64,000 bases of DNA, taken from NCBI GenBank assembly GCA_046706185.1, contig JBJKPR010000044.1, forward strand, positions 25,227-89,226. Reading direction: 5' to 3'. Made by a program: the position numbers and the translations under genes. Of this stretch, positions 56,616 through 64,000 are shown in pieces. The DNA is from JAJZXY01 sp046706185 (GTDB lineage Archaea > Thermoplasmatota > Thermoplasmata > Sysuiplasmatales > Sysuiplasmataceae). The notes below the pieces were generated by a model that searched no databases, was not told where the DNA came from, and was given only the letters and a program-made list of their open reading frames with translations. Positions within the stretch are counted from its first letter, which is position 1; each line of letters opens with the position of its first letter.

Positions 56616-58237
56616 CTGAATGCTTTCTGCATGTCAAATTCGAGTGCGACAATGGGATTATAGAGATTAAAGTTTGTAATCACTTCAGGATGCAGCTCAC
56701 CGAGTATGCCCACGTGCTCGCCGTCCAGCAGCATTGCCATCTGCCTTCCCTCTATGAACCTCGGATCGCTTGAACTCTCCATCCTCATACCGAGCTTCAT
56801 GTCCCTGATGAGCGCATCTGCAAGGGACCTGCATTCGGCGAAAGTCGCCTTCGGATGAATGCTCATCGCTGCGAAATGCCTGCCCAGTCCTGGGGTGTGG
56901 ACATCGCCAATCTCGAATATCTTCTGAGGGAGCTCGTTGTGCTTGTTTGCCTCGAGGAGAAGAAGCATCCCGGGCAGCAGTGACGTTCGCAGCATGTTGT
57001 TCTCCTCAAGTACGGGGTTCAACAGTTCCACCGACGGTGAGGCGTCAGTCCTCATCCTTCCGAACTCGGCCTGACGGCCTGATATCATGAAAGTGATGAC
57101 CTGCGAATAACCGTAGCCGATCATCAGTTCCGACATGAGGTCGGACAGGTTGGTCATCTCGCCCAGACTGCCCACAGTCTGCGTCCGCGGCGCTGTTGAA
57201 CCGAAGTTGCCGAAGCCGTAGCTGATTGCCGCGTCCTCCATCAAGTCGACAGGATGCATCACGTCCATCCTGAACGGCTGAACGAGCGCATCTATCCTGT
57301 TTCCCTGCAATGTGCATGAATGCCCCATCCTGGAAAGGAGTTCAATCGCCATTTCACCACTGACATTAACACCGAGGAGCGCGTTCATGGAAGGAAGGCT
57401 CAGGCGCAGCCGCCTCCTTTCAAGATCTGGTGTCTCTGTCCGTCCGGAACCGTCGACGATCATGACAGAATTGATGCGCCCTCCCCTGTCTGCGAGTGCG
57501 GTGCTTATTATGTTGAGCACACCGCTGCATGCAGAGAAACTCAGTCCCGTAACATCGACAAACACATCCCTTGTGCCTGCTGTGAGCTGGGTGATGTTGC
57601 CGTTTATGATCGGCGGCATTGAAAGCACATTGCCGTTTGAGTCCGTGATCAGGGGGTAGGGACCGTCTCCGACGATCCAGCCGAATTCCCTGCCTTTCTC
57701 ATGCTCTTCAATAATGCGGGATAGCGTCATCTCCTCCGAAAACCCGAGCGGGGAAAAGGCGTATCCGGAGCCGGGATATGCTGCGTACTTCAGCGGAAAA
57801 GCGATTCTGTCCACGTCGTGTATGCCTATGGCAACCTTCCTTCGTTTCCTTCCCACCGTGAGATGAAGCTTCTCCTGCAGTTCTATGAGTGATTTCAGCA
57901 TCCTGTCGCTGAACTCCAGGCCGGTTATTACGGCGCCGACAATGACAGGTCTCACCTTCTTCACCGACCGGTCCACGTGCACCTCAAACCCCTGCGAAAG
58001 GGCACTGTATTCAGTGATACGGGCTGGAGAGGAATAGAGTGTCCTGAGCGTTCTCGCCACACCTTCAACCGAATAGTGGTCTGGCCTGTTGGGAAAGAAT
58101 TCAAACCTGAGTGTGTCCCCATCAGAGCCTTCGAAGCTGGCGCCAGTCATCGGTATGTTGTCAATGAACCAGTCTGCGGGCCGCTCCAGGCCGGAAAGGC
58201 GCCTGAGCTCCTCATACACCAGGTCGATTACAGGCAT
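56606..58237 (-). CDS. pheT: Phenylalanyl-tRNA synthetase beta subunit
   Basis: 543-residue archaeal-type PheT. VIDLVYEELRRLSGL and DIPMTGASFEG-like DNIPMTGASFEGSDGDTLRFEFFPNRPDHYSVEGVARTL form the B1 region; the B3/B4 editing domain (GTRDVFVDVTGLSFSACSGVLNIISTALADRGG) is recognisable. The B5 domain and the synthetase-like core (AISYGFGNFGS ... VITFMISGR ... VELLNPVLEENNMLRTSLLPGMLLLLEANKH) follow. The alpha subunit gene pheS is not adjacent. ATG 58237 is placed by the TATA box at 58261. The last codons and the TAG stop lie inside the tRNA-Ser gene on the same strand. Confidence 0.94.
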   Translation of the reverse strand: MPVIDLVYEELRRLSGLERPADWFIDNIPMTGASFEGSDGDTLRFEFFPNRPDHYSVEGVARTLRTLYSSPARITEYSALSQGFEVHVDRSVKKVRPVIVGAVITGLEFSDRMLKSLIELQEKLHLTVGRKRRKVAIGIHDVDRIAFPLKYAAYPGSGYAFSPLGFSEEMTLSRIIEEHEKGREFGWIVGDGPYPLITDSNGNVLSMPPIINGNITQLTAGTRDVFVDVTGLSFSACSGVLNIISTALADRGGRINSVMIVDGSGRTETPDLERRRLRLSLPSMNALLGVNVSGEMAIELLSRMGHSCTLQGNRIDALVQPFRMDVMHPVDLMEDAAISYGFGNFGSTAPRTQTVGSLGEMTNLSDLMSELMIGYGYSQVITFMISGRQAEFGRMRTDASPSVELLNPVLEENNMLRTSLLPGMLLLLEANKHNELPQKIFEIGDVHTPGLGRHFAAMSIHPKATFAECRSLADALIRDMKLGMRMESSSDPRFIEGRQMAMLLDGEHVGILGELHPEVITNFNLYNPIVALEFDMQKAFRLR

Positions 58238-58260
58238 CAGATGCGTCCATTGGGGGAACA

Positions 58261-58270
58261 TTATATATGC
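58261..58270 (-). promoter_or_regulatory. TATA box for pheT
   Basis: GCATATATAA on the minus strand, centred 26 bases before about 58239, next to ATG 58237. Confidence 0.6.
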
Positions 58271-58306
58271 ATATTGCAGTGGAATGCCGTCAAGTAGGCA
58301 TGCACC

Positions 58307-59353
58307 TCAGACGATGATGGACAGGTCGCCGAATTCATGCCACTGGTATCCGAGTGCTGATGCGGTTGCGTACGCCGACCTGAGGAGCGAATCGTCCATG
58401 AATGCAGATATCATCTCAACATGTGAGCTATCTGGATCATGGAGGCCTGTAATGATGCCGTCGACCGTCTCAAACGTGTGACCGGGTCTTATGAAAAGAT
58501 CTGTTCTGGAAGCACCGCGGACTACCTTCCCTCTGTACGAGGACTCCAGCGCTCTGACCACAGAGGTACCGACGGCAATCACCCTCCCTCCCTTCTCTCT
58601 CGTTCCTTCGACAGCTGCGGCTGTCTCCTCCGGCATGTTGTACCATTCCTCAAGCAAGGAGGGAGAAGAGCTGAATTCATGGGGTTCCAGCGGACTGAGG
58701 TTGCAGTGGAGCGTCAGATATGCCATCGAGGCGCCCTTTGCTTCAAGAGCACGCAGAAGTGCCGGGCTGAACGGCCTGGAAGCCGAGGGAAATTCGGCGG
58801 AGCCCGGGACGGCAGAGCAGAAGGTTGTGTAATAACTCATCGGCAGCTTGAACGGAATATGGTCATAGCTCACAGGAGCACCAAATCTGTCCAGCAGGCT
58901 CCTCAGCTTGTCTTCACCACCAGCTGTTGCCCAGAAGAACCTGTTGAACTGCTCATTCCTCCTGACAAGACGGATGCGGCTTCCATCGCCTAGCACTGTC
59001 AGACCCCCGCCTGAATTTTGCAGCGTTGCATTGAACCTTTTTGGTCTTGCCTCCACAATGATCATTCCGTTCTCCCTTGATGTTCCCACATTGAGCCAAC
59101 CGCTCAGGCCGCTTGCAGCATCATACACTGGCAACGATGATGGGACGATTGCGCTGTTGTTGAACACCAGAAGGTCGCCCCGCCTGATGAAACAGGTCAG
59201 CTCCCTGAAGGGGGTGGAGGAATAGACGCCAGCGGACCGGTCGACTGCCAGGAGGTTTACATCATCCCTGCTCCTCCCGTAGAATTCAGGAGGCATGCGG
59301 GAATCCCAGACATCGTACTTGTGTCTTGCACCGCCAAGGGGGGTGGACACCAT
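58307..59353 (-). CDS. QueA-like S-adenosylmethionine:tRNA ribosyltransferase-isomerase homologue
   Basis: 348-residue homologue of QueA, the bacterial enzyme that transfers a ribosyl group from SAM onto preQ1 in tRNA on the way to queuosine. Family segments are clear: RDDVNLLAVDRSAG, FRELTCFIRRGDLLVFNNSAIVPSSL, GASMAYLTLHCNLSPLEPHEF, VIAVGTSVVRALES, DLFIRPGHTFETVDGIITGLHDPDSSHVEMISAF. The family is best known from bacteria; archaea usually make archaeosine. The real substrate is therefore uncertain. The ATG lies one base after the SDR stop, so the genes are cotranscribed. No other queuosine gene is near. Confidence 0.88.
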   Translation of the reverse strand: MVSTPLGGARHKYDVWDSRMPPEFYGRSRDDVNLLAVDRSAGVYSSTPFRELTCFIRRGDLLVFNNSAIVPSSLPVYDAASGLSGWLNVGTSRENGMIIVEARPKRFNATLQNSGGGLTVLGDGSRIRLVRRNEQFNRFFWATAGGEDKLRSLLDRFGAPVSYDHIPFKLPMSYYTTFCSAVPGSAEFPSASRPFSPALLRALEAKGASMAYLTLHCNLSPLEPHEFSSSPSLLEEWYNMPEETAAAVEGTREKGGRVIAVGTSVVRALESSYRGKVVRGASRTDLFIRPGHTFETVDGIITGLHDPDSSHVEMISAFMDDSLLRSAYATASALGYQWHEFGDLSIIV

Positions 59354-59354
59354 G

Positions 59355-60029
59355 TCACCCCAGCTCCGCCGTTATCAAGCCGAAGAGCTCCTCCGCTACC
59401 TCTGCCGGCCTCCTCAGCGTGCTCTTGTCTGCGTCAGGGACAGCTAGTGCGTGCATCGCTGTGTCGACATCGCCCGGGTCGTAGTTCAGCGCCTTCAGGC
59501 CTGTGCCTGCGCTCTCCGCTCCGAGCGTTTCCACCAGATGCTTCATCGCAGCCTTGGACGAACCGTATATCCCCCATCCTGGGTAGGGGTGTACGGCAGC
59601 ATCAGACGTTATGTGGACTATCACACCTGGCGATTTCATGACTTCCAGTGCCCTCTGCATGACGTTGAAATTGGCGAAGAGGTTGGTCTCAAATGTCTTC
59701 CTCATGTCCATCAGGATTGTATCTTTCACGGCAGGGAGGGGAGAGGGGCCGAGCGTTCCAGCATTGAGCACACATGCATCCAATCTGCCGAATTTGCCTG
59801 TCGAGCCCTCAATGACTGCGGCCACGTTGTTCTCCAGCCTCAGGTCCGCGGCGATTCCGAGAAAGTGGCTGCTCCCGAACTCAGACTGGAGGCTGTTCAC
59901 CGCACCTGCATTCCTTCCGCATGTCACAACATTCCACTGGCCGGCAACGAACCGGCGCACGAGCGCATTGCCTATGCCCGATGTTCCGCCGGTGATCAGA
60001 ACTGTCCTTCCTTCTGCCATCTGCATCAT
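59355..60029 (-). CDS. Short-chain dehydrogenase/reductase (SDR)
   Basis: 224-residue classical SDR. The cofactor loop is VLITGGTSGIGNALVRRF. CGRN after strand 2 suggests NADPH preference. VLNAGTLGP, the catalytic serine in VHITSDAA, and the YGSSKAAMKHLVETLG Tyr-X3-Lys motif are all present. ATG 60029 (or 60026) is close to 26 bases from the TATA-like TTAATAATT near 60053; a GTG at 60035 would add two residues. It is the first gene of a unit with the QueA-like enzyme. The substrate is unknown. Confidence 0.88.
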   Translation of the reverse strand: MMQMAEGRTVLITGGTSGIGNALVRRFVAGQWNVVTCGRNAGAVNSLQSEFGSSHFLGIAADLRLENNVAAVIEGSTGKFGRLDACVLNAGTLGPSPLPAVKDTILMDMRKTFETNLFANFNVMQRALEVMKSPGVIVHITSDAAVHPYPGWGIYGSSKAAMKHLVETLGAESAGTGLKALNYDPGDVDTAMHALAVPDADKSTLRRPAEVAEELFGLITAELG

Positions 60030-60167
60030 TGCCACGAGATCCGTTCTGAATTATTAAGGTTAATGGTTTACAAATATTGTTAATTTACAGGTCCACCAGT
60101 TTGCCATGAATATCCTATTATCCATTCAGAACATCCCTCGCGACCGGGCACACAATAGAGGGGCATA

Positions 60168-61043
60168 ATGGCTGAAGGGGCGCCTTTCAGGGTTTTCAAA
60201 ATCGAAGGTGGGGGGAGCATCAGCCTGCACCTCGGCGACTCCATAAAGGGGATGGAAGGGGCAAGATCCGCGGACGTGGATGTGATGGTTACATCTCCAC
60301 CGTACAATATAGGAAAGAAGTATGGCGTGCACATGGACAGCATGCCCAGGGATGCATACCTCAGCTGGATGGAGGACTTCGGCAGTGCCGCCTCGCATGT
60401 ACTGAAGGAAGACGGCTCGCTCTTCCTCAACCTGGGCGGCAGACCAGGAGATCCGTGGATTCCGTGGGACGTCGCAAAAGCTGTCTCCCGAAGCATGAAA
60501 CTGCAGAATGTTATACACTGGGTGAAATCAATCTCCATAGATGGAACTGCGTCTGGCGGAAAGGGCTCAACAGTCACAGCTGGCCATTTCAAGCCCATTG
60601 TAAGCGATCGTTTCATTAATGACTGCCAGGAGTATGTTTTCCATTTCACGCATGACGGCAGGAAGGCGCTCGACAAGCTTGCAGTTGGCGTGCCGTACAA
60701 GGACAAGTCCAACATAGGAAGGTGGAAGTCGGCTGCGCGGGATATCAGGGACCGGGGAAACGTCTGGTTCATACCGTATGAGACAATAAAGAGCAGGTCT
60801 CAGAGGCCGCATCCAGCGACCTTTCCTGTAAGGCTCCCGGAGATGTGCATCCTCATCCACGGCATCAAGGGCGCCACGAAGGTAATGGATCCCTTCATGG
60901 GCATTGGTGCAACTGCGCTCGCATGCGCAAGGCTTGGGGTTTCGTTCACAGGTTTTGAGATAGAAAAGGCGTATGTTGAGGAGGCCTGCTGCAGGCTTGA
61001 CGCATTTTTCTCTGGGCACAAGCATGCCACTGCCGGACAGTGA
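60168..61043 (+). CDS. Beta-class DNA methyltransferase (N4-cytosine/N6-adenine), orphan
   Basis: 291-residue SAM-dependent DNA methyltransferase. The catalytic motif IV is VTSPPYNIGKKYG (TSPPY, residues 42-46). The SAM-binding motif I, DPFMGIGATALACARLGVSFTGFEIE, lies at the C-terminal end. This IV-before-I order defines the beta class. The TSPPY form fits N4-cytosine or N6-adenine methylation. The target-recognition region is in between (about residues 110-200). No restriction endonuclease is adjacent, so it looks solitary. GAGGGG precedes the ATG. The recognition sequence cannot be read from the protein. Confidence 0.9.
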   Translation: MAEGAPFRVFKIEGGGSISLHLGDSIKGMEGARSADVDVMVTSPPYNIGKKYGVHMDSMPRDAYLSWMEDFGSAASHVLKEDGSLFLNLGGRPGDPWIPWDVAKAVSRSMKLQNVIHWVKSISIDGTASGGKGSTVTAGHFKPIVSDRFINDCQEYVFHFTHDGRKALDKLAVGVPYKDKSNIGRWKSAARDIRDRGNVWFIPYETIKSRSQRPHPATFPVRLPEMCILIHGIKGATKVMDPFMGIGATALACARLGVSFTGFEIEKAYVEEACCRLDAFFSGHKHATAGQ

Positions 61044-61085
61044 GGATCGCATATTGGGCGAAACGCTCGCTTTACACAAGATTGC

Positions 61086-61109
61086 ATGCAGTGGATGACC
61101 TCACTGCAT
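61086..61109. terminator. Hairpin between convergent methyltransferase and glycerate kinase genes
   Basis: Perfect 8-base inverted repeat (61086-61093 with 61102-61109) with an 8-base loop, between two convergent genes. Position and shape fit a bidirectional terminator; there is no T-run. Confidence 0.4.
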
Positions 61110-61158
61110 CCGTCTCCAGCTCCACGGCAGGGTTGAGAATGGCTTTCCCTCCTCCAGT

Positions 61159-62451
61159 TCACATGGCAGTCCTGCAGTATATGTAAAGGTCGCTCACATT
61201 CGTACCCGTCATGCCTGTGACTATCCCGGTCCCTGCTTCTCTGAAGAATTCCTCGCTGCTGAACTCACCCAGATATCTTTCTGTTCCGGAAGAGCAGCCA
61301 AGCCAGACAGCACCGGCATAGTTGCTGTTCCCGTCCTTGCCGTCGGTGCCCAGTGCAATCAGTGCCTCATTGTTTCTCAGGTGCCTGGAGCCGGAAAGAA
61401 CGAAGTGCTGGCATCTCCCTCCTCTGGAACCTGATGGCACTCTTAGCGATGTTTCGCCTCCGGCAACCAGTGCGCCCTTTCCACCAAGCCTCTCTCTGCC
61501 CTCCTGCACAAGTCCGATAGCGGCCTTCCCGGGGTCGCCCTCAAGTGTGGAGCGTGATGCAATCGCAGCAACGCCGTGCTTCCTGCTCTCTGCAACAAAC
61601 CGGGCGACTGCATCACTGTTGCCTGCAATTTCGTGCACAAATGAATGTGAAATCTCCTTTCGGCCCGGTTTGATTGATTCCAATTTCCCGTCTGAAAGCA
61701 GCCTCCTGGTTGCCGGAGACAGCATTCCTGAGACGCGGTATTTCTTCAGCACATTCAGCGCATCAGCGCATGTTGTCCTGTCAGCCAATGTAGGACCGGA
61801 GCCAATGTCCTCCCGCATGCCTGTCGGAACATCGGATATGGCGAACGTGTGAACCACCCTCGGAAAGAGGGAAGCGGCAAATCTCCCGCCCTTTACAGCA
61901 GAAATGTGTCTTCTGACACAATTCAGCTCGGATATGCTGGTTCCACGTCTCATGAGTTCTCCGCATATCTCCCGTTTTTCAGAAAGACTTGAATGCTCTC
62001 CAGGAACTGCGAACATGGAAGAAGCACCGCCTGTAAGCAGGAATACGATCGCATCTCCTTCGCCGGTATCCCCGGCTTTTTCAACCAGCCTGAGGGTGTT
62101 GCTCACTGTCGACTCGTCCGGCAGCGGGTGAGAGCTCTTCCTTATGCAGATACGGCCTTCACGGTATTGCTGCGGGCCATTCAGCTCACACATGTCGACC
62201 GTGTCTACAAGCCTGACGAACGACGAAGCGAATTCGAAAGATGCCTTCCCTGCGCCAAGTACATGCATCTGGGAGCGGAGCCCGCTGATTTCCTTCTTAA
62301 GCCGCTTTCCCTCCGCTGTCCTGAAGTACCTCTGAAGGCTCTGCAGCGGAGAGACGAAGCGCAGGCTTCCTTCCAGGCAGCTGTCAAGCCAGCCCATATC
62401 AAGCTTCGGAACTGCCTCCTGGATGAGCTCTGCGTTCCGTATGAGCAGCAA
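61159..62451 (-). CDS. Glycerate 2-kinase (MOFRL family)
   Basis: 430-residue kinase that phosphorylates glycerate at C2, the entry of the non-phosphorylative Entner-Doudoroff pathway into lower glycolysis in Thermoplasmata. MHVLGAGKASFEFA, IRKSSHPLPDESTV, VFLLTGGASSMFAVPG and ELNCVRRHISAVKGGRFAASLFP match the N-terminal nucleotide/glycerate region. The C-terminal MOFRL-type part reads ALVAGGETSLRVPSGSRGGRCQHFVLS and LIALGTDGKDGNSNYAGA. It starts with TTG 62451, ten bases after the HMG-CoA reductase stop, so the two are likely cotranscribed. Confidence 0.9.
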   Translation of the reverse strand: MLLIRNAELIQEAVPKLDMGWLDSCLEGSLRFVSPLQSLQRYFRTAEGKRLKKEISGLRSQMHVLGAGKASFEFASSFVRLVDTVDMCELNGPQQYREGRICIRKSSHPLPDESTVSNTLRLVEKAGDTGEGDAIVFLLTGGASSMFAVPGEHSSLSEKREICGELMRRGTSISELNCVRRHISAVKGGRFAASLFPRVVHTFAISDVPTGMREDIGSGPTLADRTTCADALNVLKKYRVSGMLSPATRRLLSDGKLESIKPGRKEISHSFVHEIAGNSDAVARFVAESRKHGVAAIASRSTLEGDPGKAAIGLVQEGRERLGGKGALVAGGETSLRVPSGSRGGRCQHFVLSGSRHLRNNEALIALGTDGKDGNSNYAGAVWLGCSSGTERYLGEFSSEEFFREAGTGIVTGMTGTNVSDLYIYCRTAM

Positions 62452-62460
62452 ATCACCCGC

Positions 62461-63609
62461 TCATCTTGCAAGCCTTCGGTGCGCGGAGGCAAGTTCCCCC
62501 TTCGCCTGCGCTGCAAGGGTCGACAGTTCGCCTGCCAGGAAAAGAGCTGCTGCTATCTCAGCGAATTTGCCTGCTTTGCCCTGACCCGAACACCCCATAA
62601 GCTCGAGCGCCTCATGCTGCGTCGGAAGAGCCGTCCCCCCTCCAACCGTTCCCACCTCGAGTGCAGGCACGCTAACCGAGAAGTACAGGCCGCCGTCGCC
62701 TGATTCCGCTGTCGATATTCCCATGCTTGCCTCTACCACCTGCGCTGCGTCCTGCCCGGTGGCGATGAAGAGCGCCGCGGCCATGTTGGCGAAGTGGGAA
62801 TTGAACCCCATCGAGAGCGACATTGCGCTGCCGACCAGGTTTTTCCTCGTGGCAGTTTCGACAACCTCTGCTGTGGTTGAATGGAGTCTTTCCTCAACCG
62901 TCTTTTCAGGGACAGTAACTTCGGCAAGGACGCTTTTCCCCCTCCCCTGCAGGTAGTTGATTGCAGCTGCTTTTTTGTCTGTACACATGTTTCCGGAGAC
63001 GGACACCGTCTTTGCGCCTGTCCTTTTCTCAATCAGCTCACACATCTGCTGGGATGCGATGGTTGCCATGTTCATTCCCATCGCATCCCCAGTTTCGAAG
63101 CTGAACCTAACAAACAGGTTCCTTCCTGTCAGGAAGGGAACGGCTGACTTCAGCTTGCCGTGGCTCGTGGTTCTTGCAGTCTCCTCCTTGAGCCTGTCAA
63201 TGTTCTTCCCTATCCACTCAGCGACCTTGATGCCATGCTCTATCCCGCTGACGCGCAAAACCGGCGCCCTTGTCATCTCATCCTTCATAATTCTGCACAC
63301 AGCGCCGCCCGCCTCGGTTATGACCGAGCAGCCCCGGTTCACAGTGGCGAGAAGTGCTCCCTCAGTCGTTGACATGGGAACATAGAACTGCCCCTTTGCA
63401 TGTCTGCCCCTGACTGTCAGCGGCCCAACCACACCCATCGGGACCTGTGCCACGCCTATGAAATTCTCGATATTCTTTGATGCGATACCTGCGTTGAATG
63501 AATAGTCAGTGATGTGGCTCAACTTCATGCCGGTCGCTCGTTCCAGTATCTCCCTTCGCTCACGAACTTCATCCTGGCTCTTGCCCCTTGGCAGAGGTGG
63601 AAACCGCAT
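62461..63609 (-). CDS. hmgA: 3-hydroxy-3-methylglutaryl-CoA reductase
   Basis: 382-residue class I HMG-CoA reductase that makes mevalonate for archaeal isoprenoid lipids. ENFIGVAQVPMGVVGPLTV, the substrate loop STTEGALLATVNRG, RFSFETGDAMGMNMATIASQ with the catalytic Asp, and VGTVGGGTALPTQHEALELMG near the C-terminus are diagnostic. VSGNMCTDKKAAAIN contains the catalytic lysine, and FNSHFANMAAALFIATGQD the catalytic His. ATG 63609 fits a TATA box centred about 28 bases upstream; in-frame ATGs at 63630 and 63648 are alternatives, but 63630 adjoins the TATA box itself. Confidence 0.95.
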   Translation of the reverse strand: MRFPPLPRGKSQDEVRERREILERATGMKLSHITDYSFNAGIASKNIENFIGVAQVPMGVVGPLTVRGRHAKGQFYVPMSTTEGALLATVNRGCSVITEAGGAVCRIMKDEMTRAPVLRVSGIEHGIKVAEWIGKNIDRLKEETARTTSHGKLKSAVPFLTGRNLFVRFSFETGDAMGMNMATIASQQMCELIEKRTGAKTVSVSGNMCTDKKAAAINYLQGRGKSVLAEVTVPEKTVEERLHSTTAEVVETATRKNLVGSAMSLSMGFNSHFANMAAALFIATGQDAAQVVEASMGISTAESGDGGLYFSVSVPALEVGTVGGGTALPTQHEALELMGCSGQGKAGKFAEIAAALFLAGELSTLAAQAKGELASAHRRLAR

Positions 63610-63631
63610 GTGGACAGTATCCGCAGTCATG

Positions 63632-63642
63632 TTTAAAATATA
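63632..63642 (-). promoter_or_regulatory. TATA box for hmgA
   Basis: TATATTTTAAA on the minus strand predicts transcription near 63611, so ATG 63609 would be leaderless. Confidence 0.6.
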
Positions 63643-63744
63643 CCGCATTGACCACCATGCCTGAATGAATTGCTCCGACTCTGCGTGCGTATCCTGGCAA
63701 GATATCGTCACACAGACAGACTGCGCGTGCCGTTCTGCCAAAGG

Positions 63745-63753
63745 TTTTAATTA
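63745..63753 (+). promoter_or_regulatory. TATA box for tRNA-Ile
   Basis: TTTTAATTA centred exactly 26 bases before the tRNA 5' end. Confidence 0.7.
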
Positions 63754-63774
63754 GTGCCGACTTTTCGGTTTTGA

Positions 63775-63849
63775 GGGCCCGTAGCTTAGCCAGGCTGGAG
63801 CGCCCGGCTGATAACCGGGAGGTCAAGAGTCCAAATCTCTTCGGGCCCA
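63775..63849 (+). tRNA. tRNA-Ile (GAT)
   Basis: Acceptor stem GGGCCCG/CGGGCCC, anticodon stem CCCGG/CCGGG around loop CTGATAA (anticodon GAT), T-arm AAGAG-TCCAAAT-CTCTT, discriminator A. There is no intron, and CCA is not encoded. The T-loop begins TCC rather than TTC, a minor oddity. Confidence 0.95.
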
Positions 63850-63981
63850 TATCCTGTTCCGGCTGGTGAGCCTGCAGTGCTATAACAACAGTCCTGCAGC
63901 CGCTTAGTGCTGACAGGTATGGGTGCTTGGCGCTCCGGGACATGCTCCCATGACTGAATACGATTATCGGAACTGTTTCCC

Positions 63982-63989
63982 TTTTATAC
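63982..63989 (+). promoter_or_regulatory. TATA-like box for a gene beyond the window
   Basis: TTTTATAC near the right edge predicts transcription from about 64011, outside the window. Confidence 0.35.
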
Positions 63990-64000
63990 CAGATTTGGTC

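Noticed and set aside
63569..63943. A 124-codon minus-strand frame spanning the hmgA promoter and tRNA-Ile
   Set aside because: It runs through a clear tRNA gene and two promoters and shows no protein similarity.

Overview
The window is archaeal chromosome, most likely from a member of the Thermoplasmata. The evidence is ribosomal protein L15e, an archaeal RNase P RNA, deoxyhypusine synthase, fibrillarin, a mevalonate-pathway HMG-CoA reductase, an MOFRL-type glycerate kinase, an intron-bearing tRNA-Ser, and a phosphopantetheine adenylyltransferase/NTPase fusion of the kind known from Thermoplasma. Base composition is moderately GC-rich by eye. Genes are dense and lie on both strands, and several neighbours overlap. 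I see no prophage, IS element, CRISPR array or rRNA operon.

Gene expression signals are consistent. Many first genes of transcription units have a TATA-like box centred about 26 bases before an ATG or GTG, so they are predicted to be leaderless. Internal operon genes more often have a purine-rich ribosome-binding site and sometimes start with GTG or TTG.

Layout. 1-6.2 kb: L15e (5' end outside the window), a degenerate ThiI-like protein, an MFS transporter, a coiled-coil protein, a saccharopine-dehydrogenase-like reductase and a small protein. 6.4-11.3 kb: tRNA-Leu(CAG), an ornithine-cyclodeaminase-family protein, a GyrI-like/DHA2 efflux/MarR operon and tRNA-Leu(GAG). 11.4-18.4 kb: amino-acid metabolism, with divergent threonine dehydrogenase and 2-amino-3-ketobutyrate ligase, RNase P RNA, a mini zinc finger, threonine dehydratase and a two-gene methionine synthase. 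18.4-24.3 kb: an HEXXH protein, a PadR regulator with a repeat-rich promoter, an NAD(P)-binding protein, an unknown protein, a PurM/HypE-like protein and an MFS transporter. 24.3-34.3 kb: a secreted penicillin-acylase-family enzyme, then fatty-acid catabolism: acyl-CoA synthetase and a five-gene operon (SCP2, hydroxyacyl-CoA dehydrogenase/enoyl-CoA hydratase, thiolase, two acyl-CoA dehydrogenases).

34.4-44.5 kb: a HAD hydrolase, class V aminotransferase, orphan histidine-kinase-like protein, thioredoxin reductase, HTH protein, MDR dehydrogenase, IscA-type protein, ACT protein, M48 protease, Lrp regulator, a 54-residue protein, RidA and a SAM hydroxide adenosyltransferase. 44.5-49.9 kb: an exact 12-base-period repeat array upstream of B12-dependent ribonucleotide reductase, a LarE-like protein that overlaps its 3' end, a coiled-coil protein and fibrillarin. 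50-56.5 kb: a GNAT protein; an IMPase/FBPase, NAD kinase and JAMM operon; a deoxyhypusine synthase, fRMsr and glycosyltransferase operon; a zinc-ribbon membrane protein and the CoaD/NTPase fusion. 56.5-64 kb: tRNA-Ser overlapping the 3' end of pheT, an SDR and QueA-like pair, an orphan DNA methyltransferase, glycerate kinase with HMG-CoA reductase, and tRNA-Ile.

The strongest leads are the 12-base repeat array before nrdJ, the pheT/tRNA-Ser overlap, the ThiI homologue without its PP-loop signature, the QueA homologue in an archaeon, the orphan kinase-like protein, and the leaderless mini-ORF before the methionine synthase genes.
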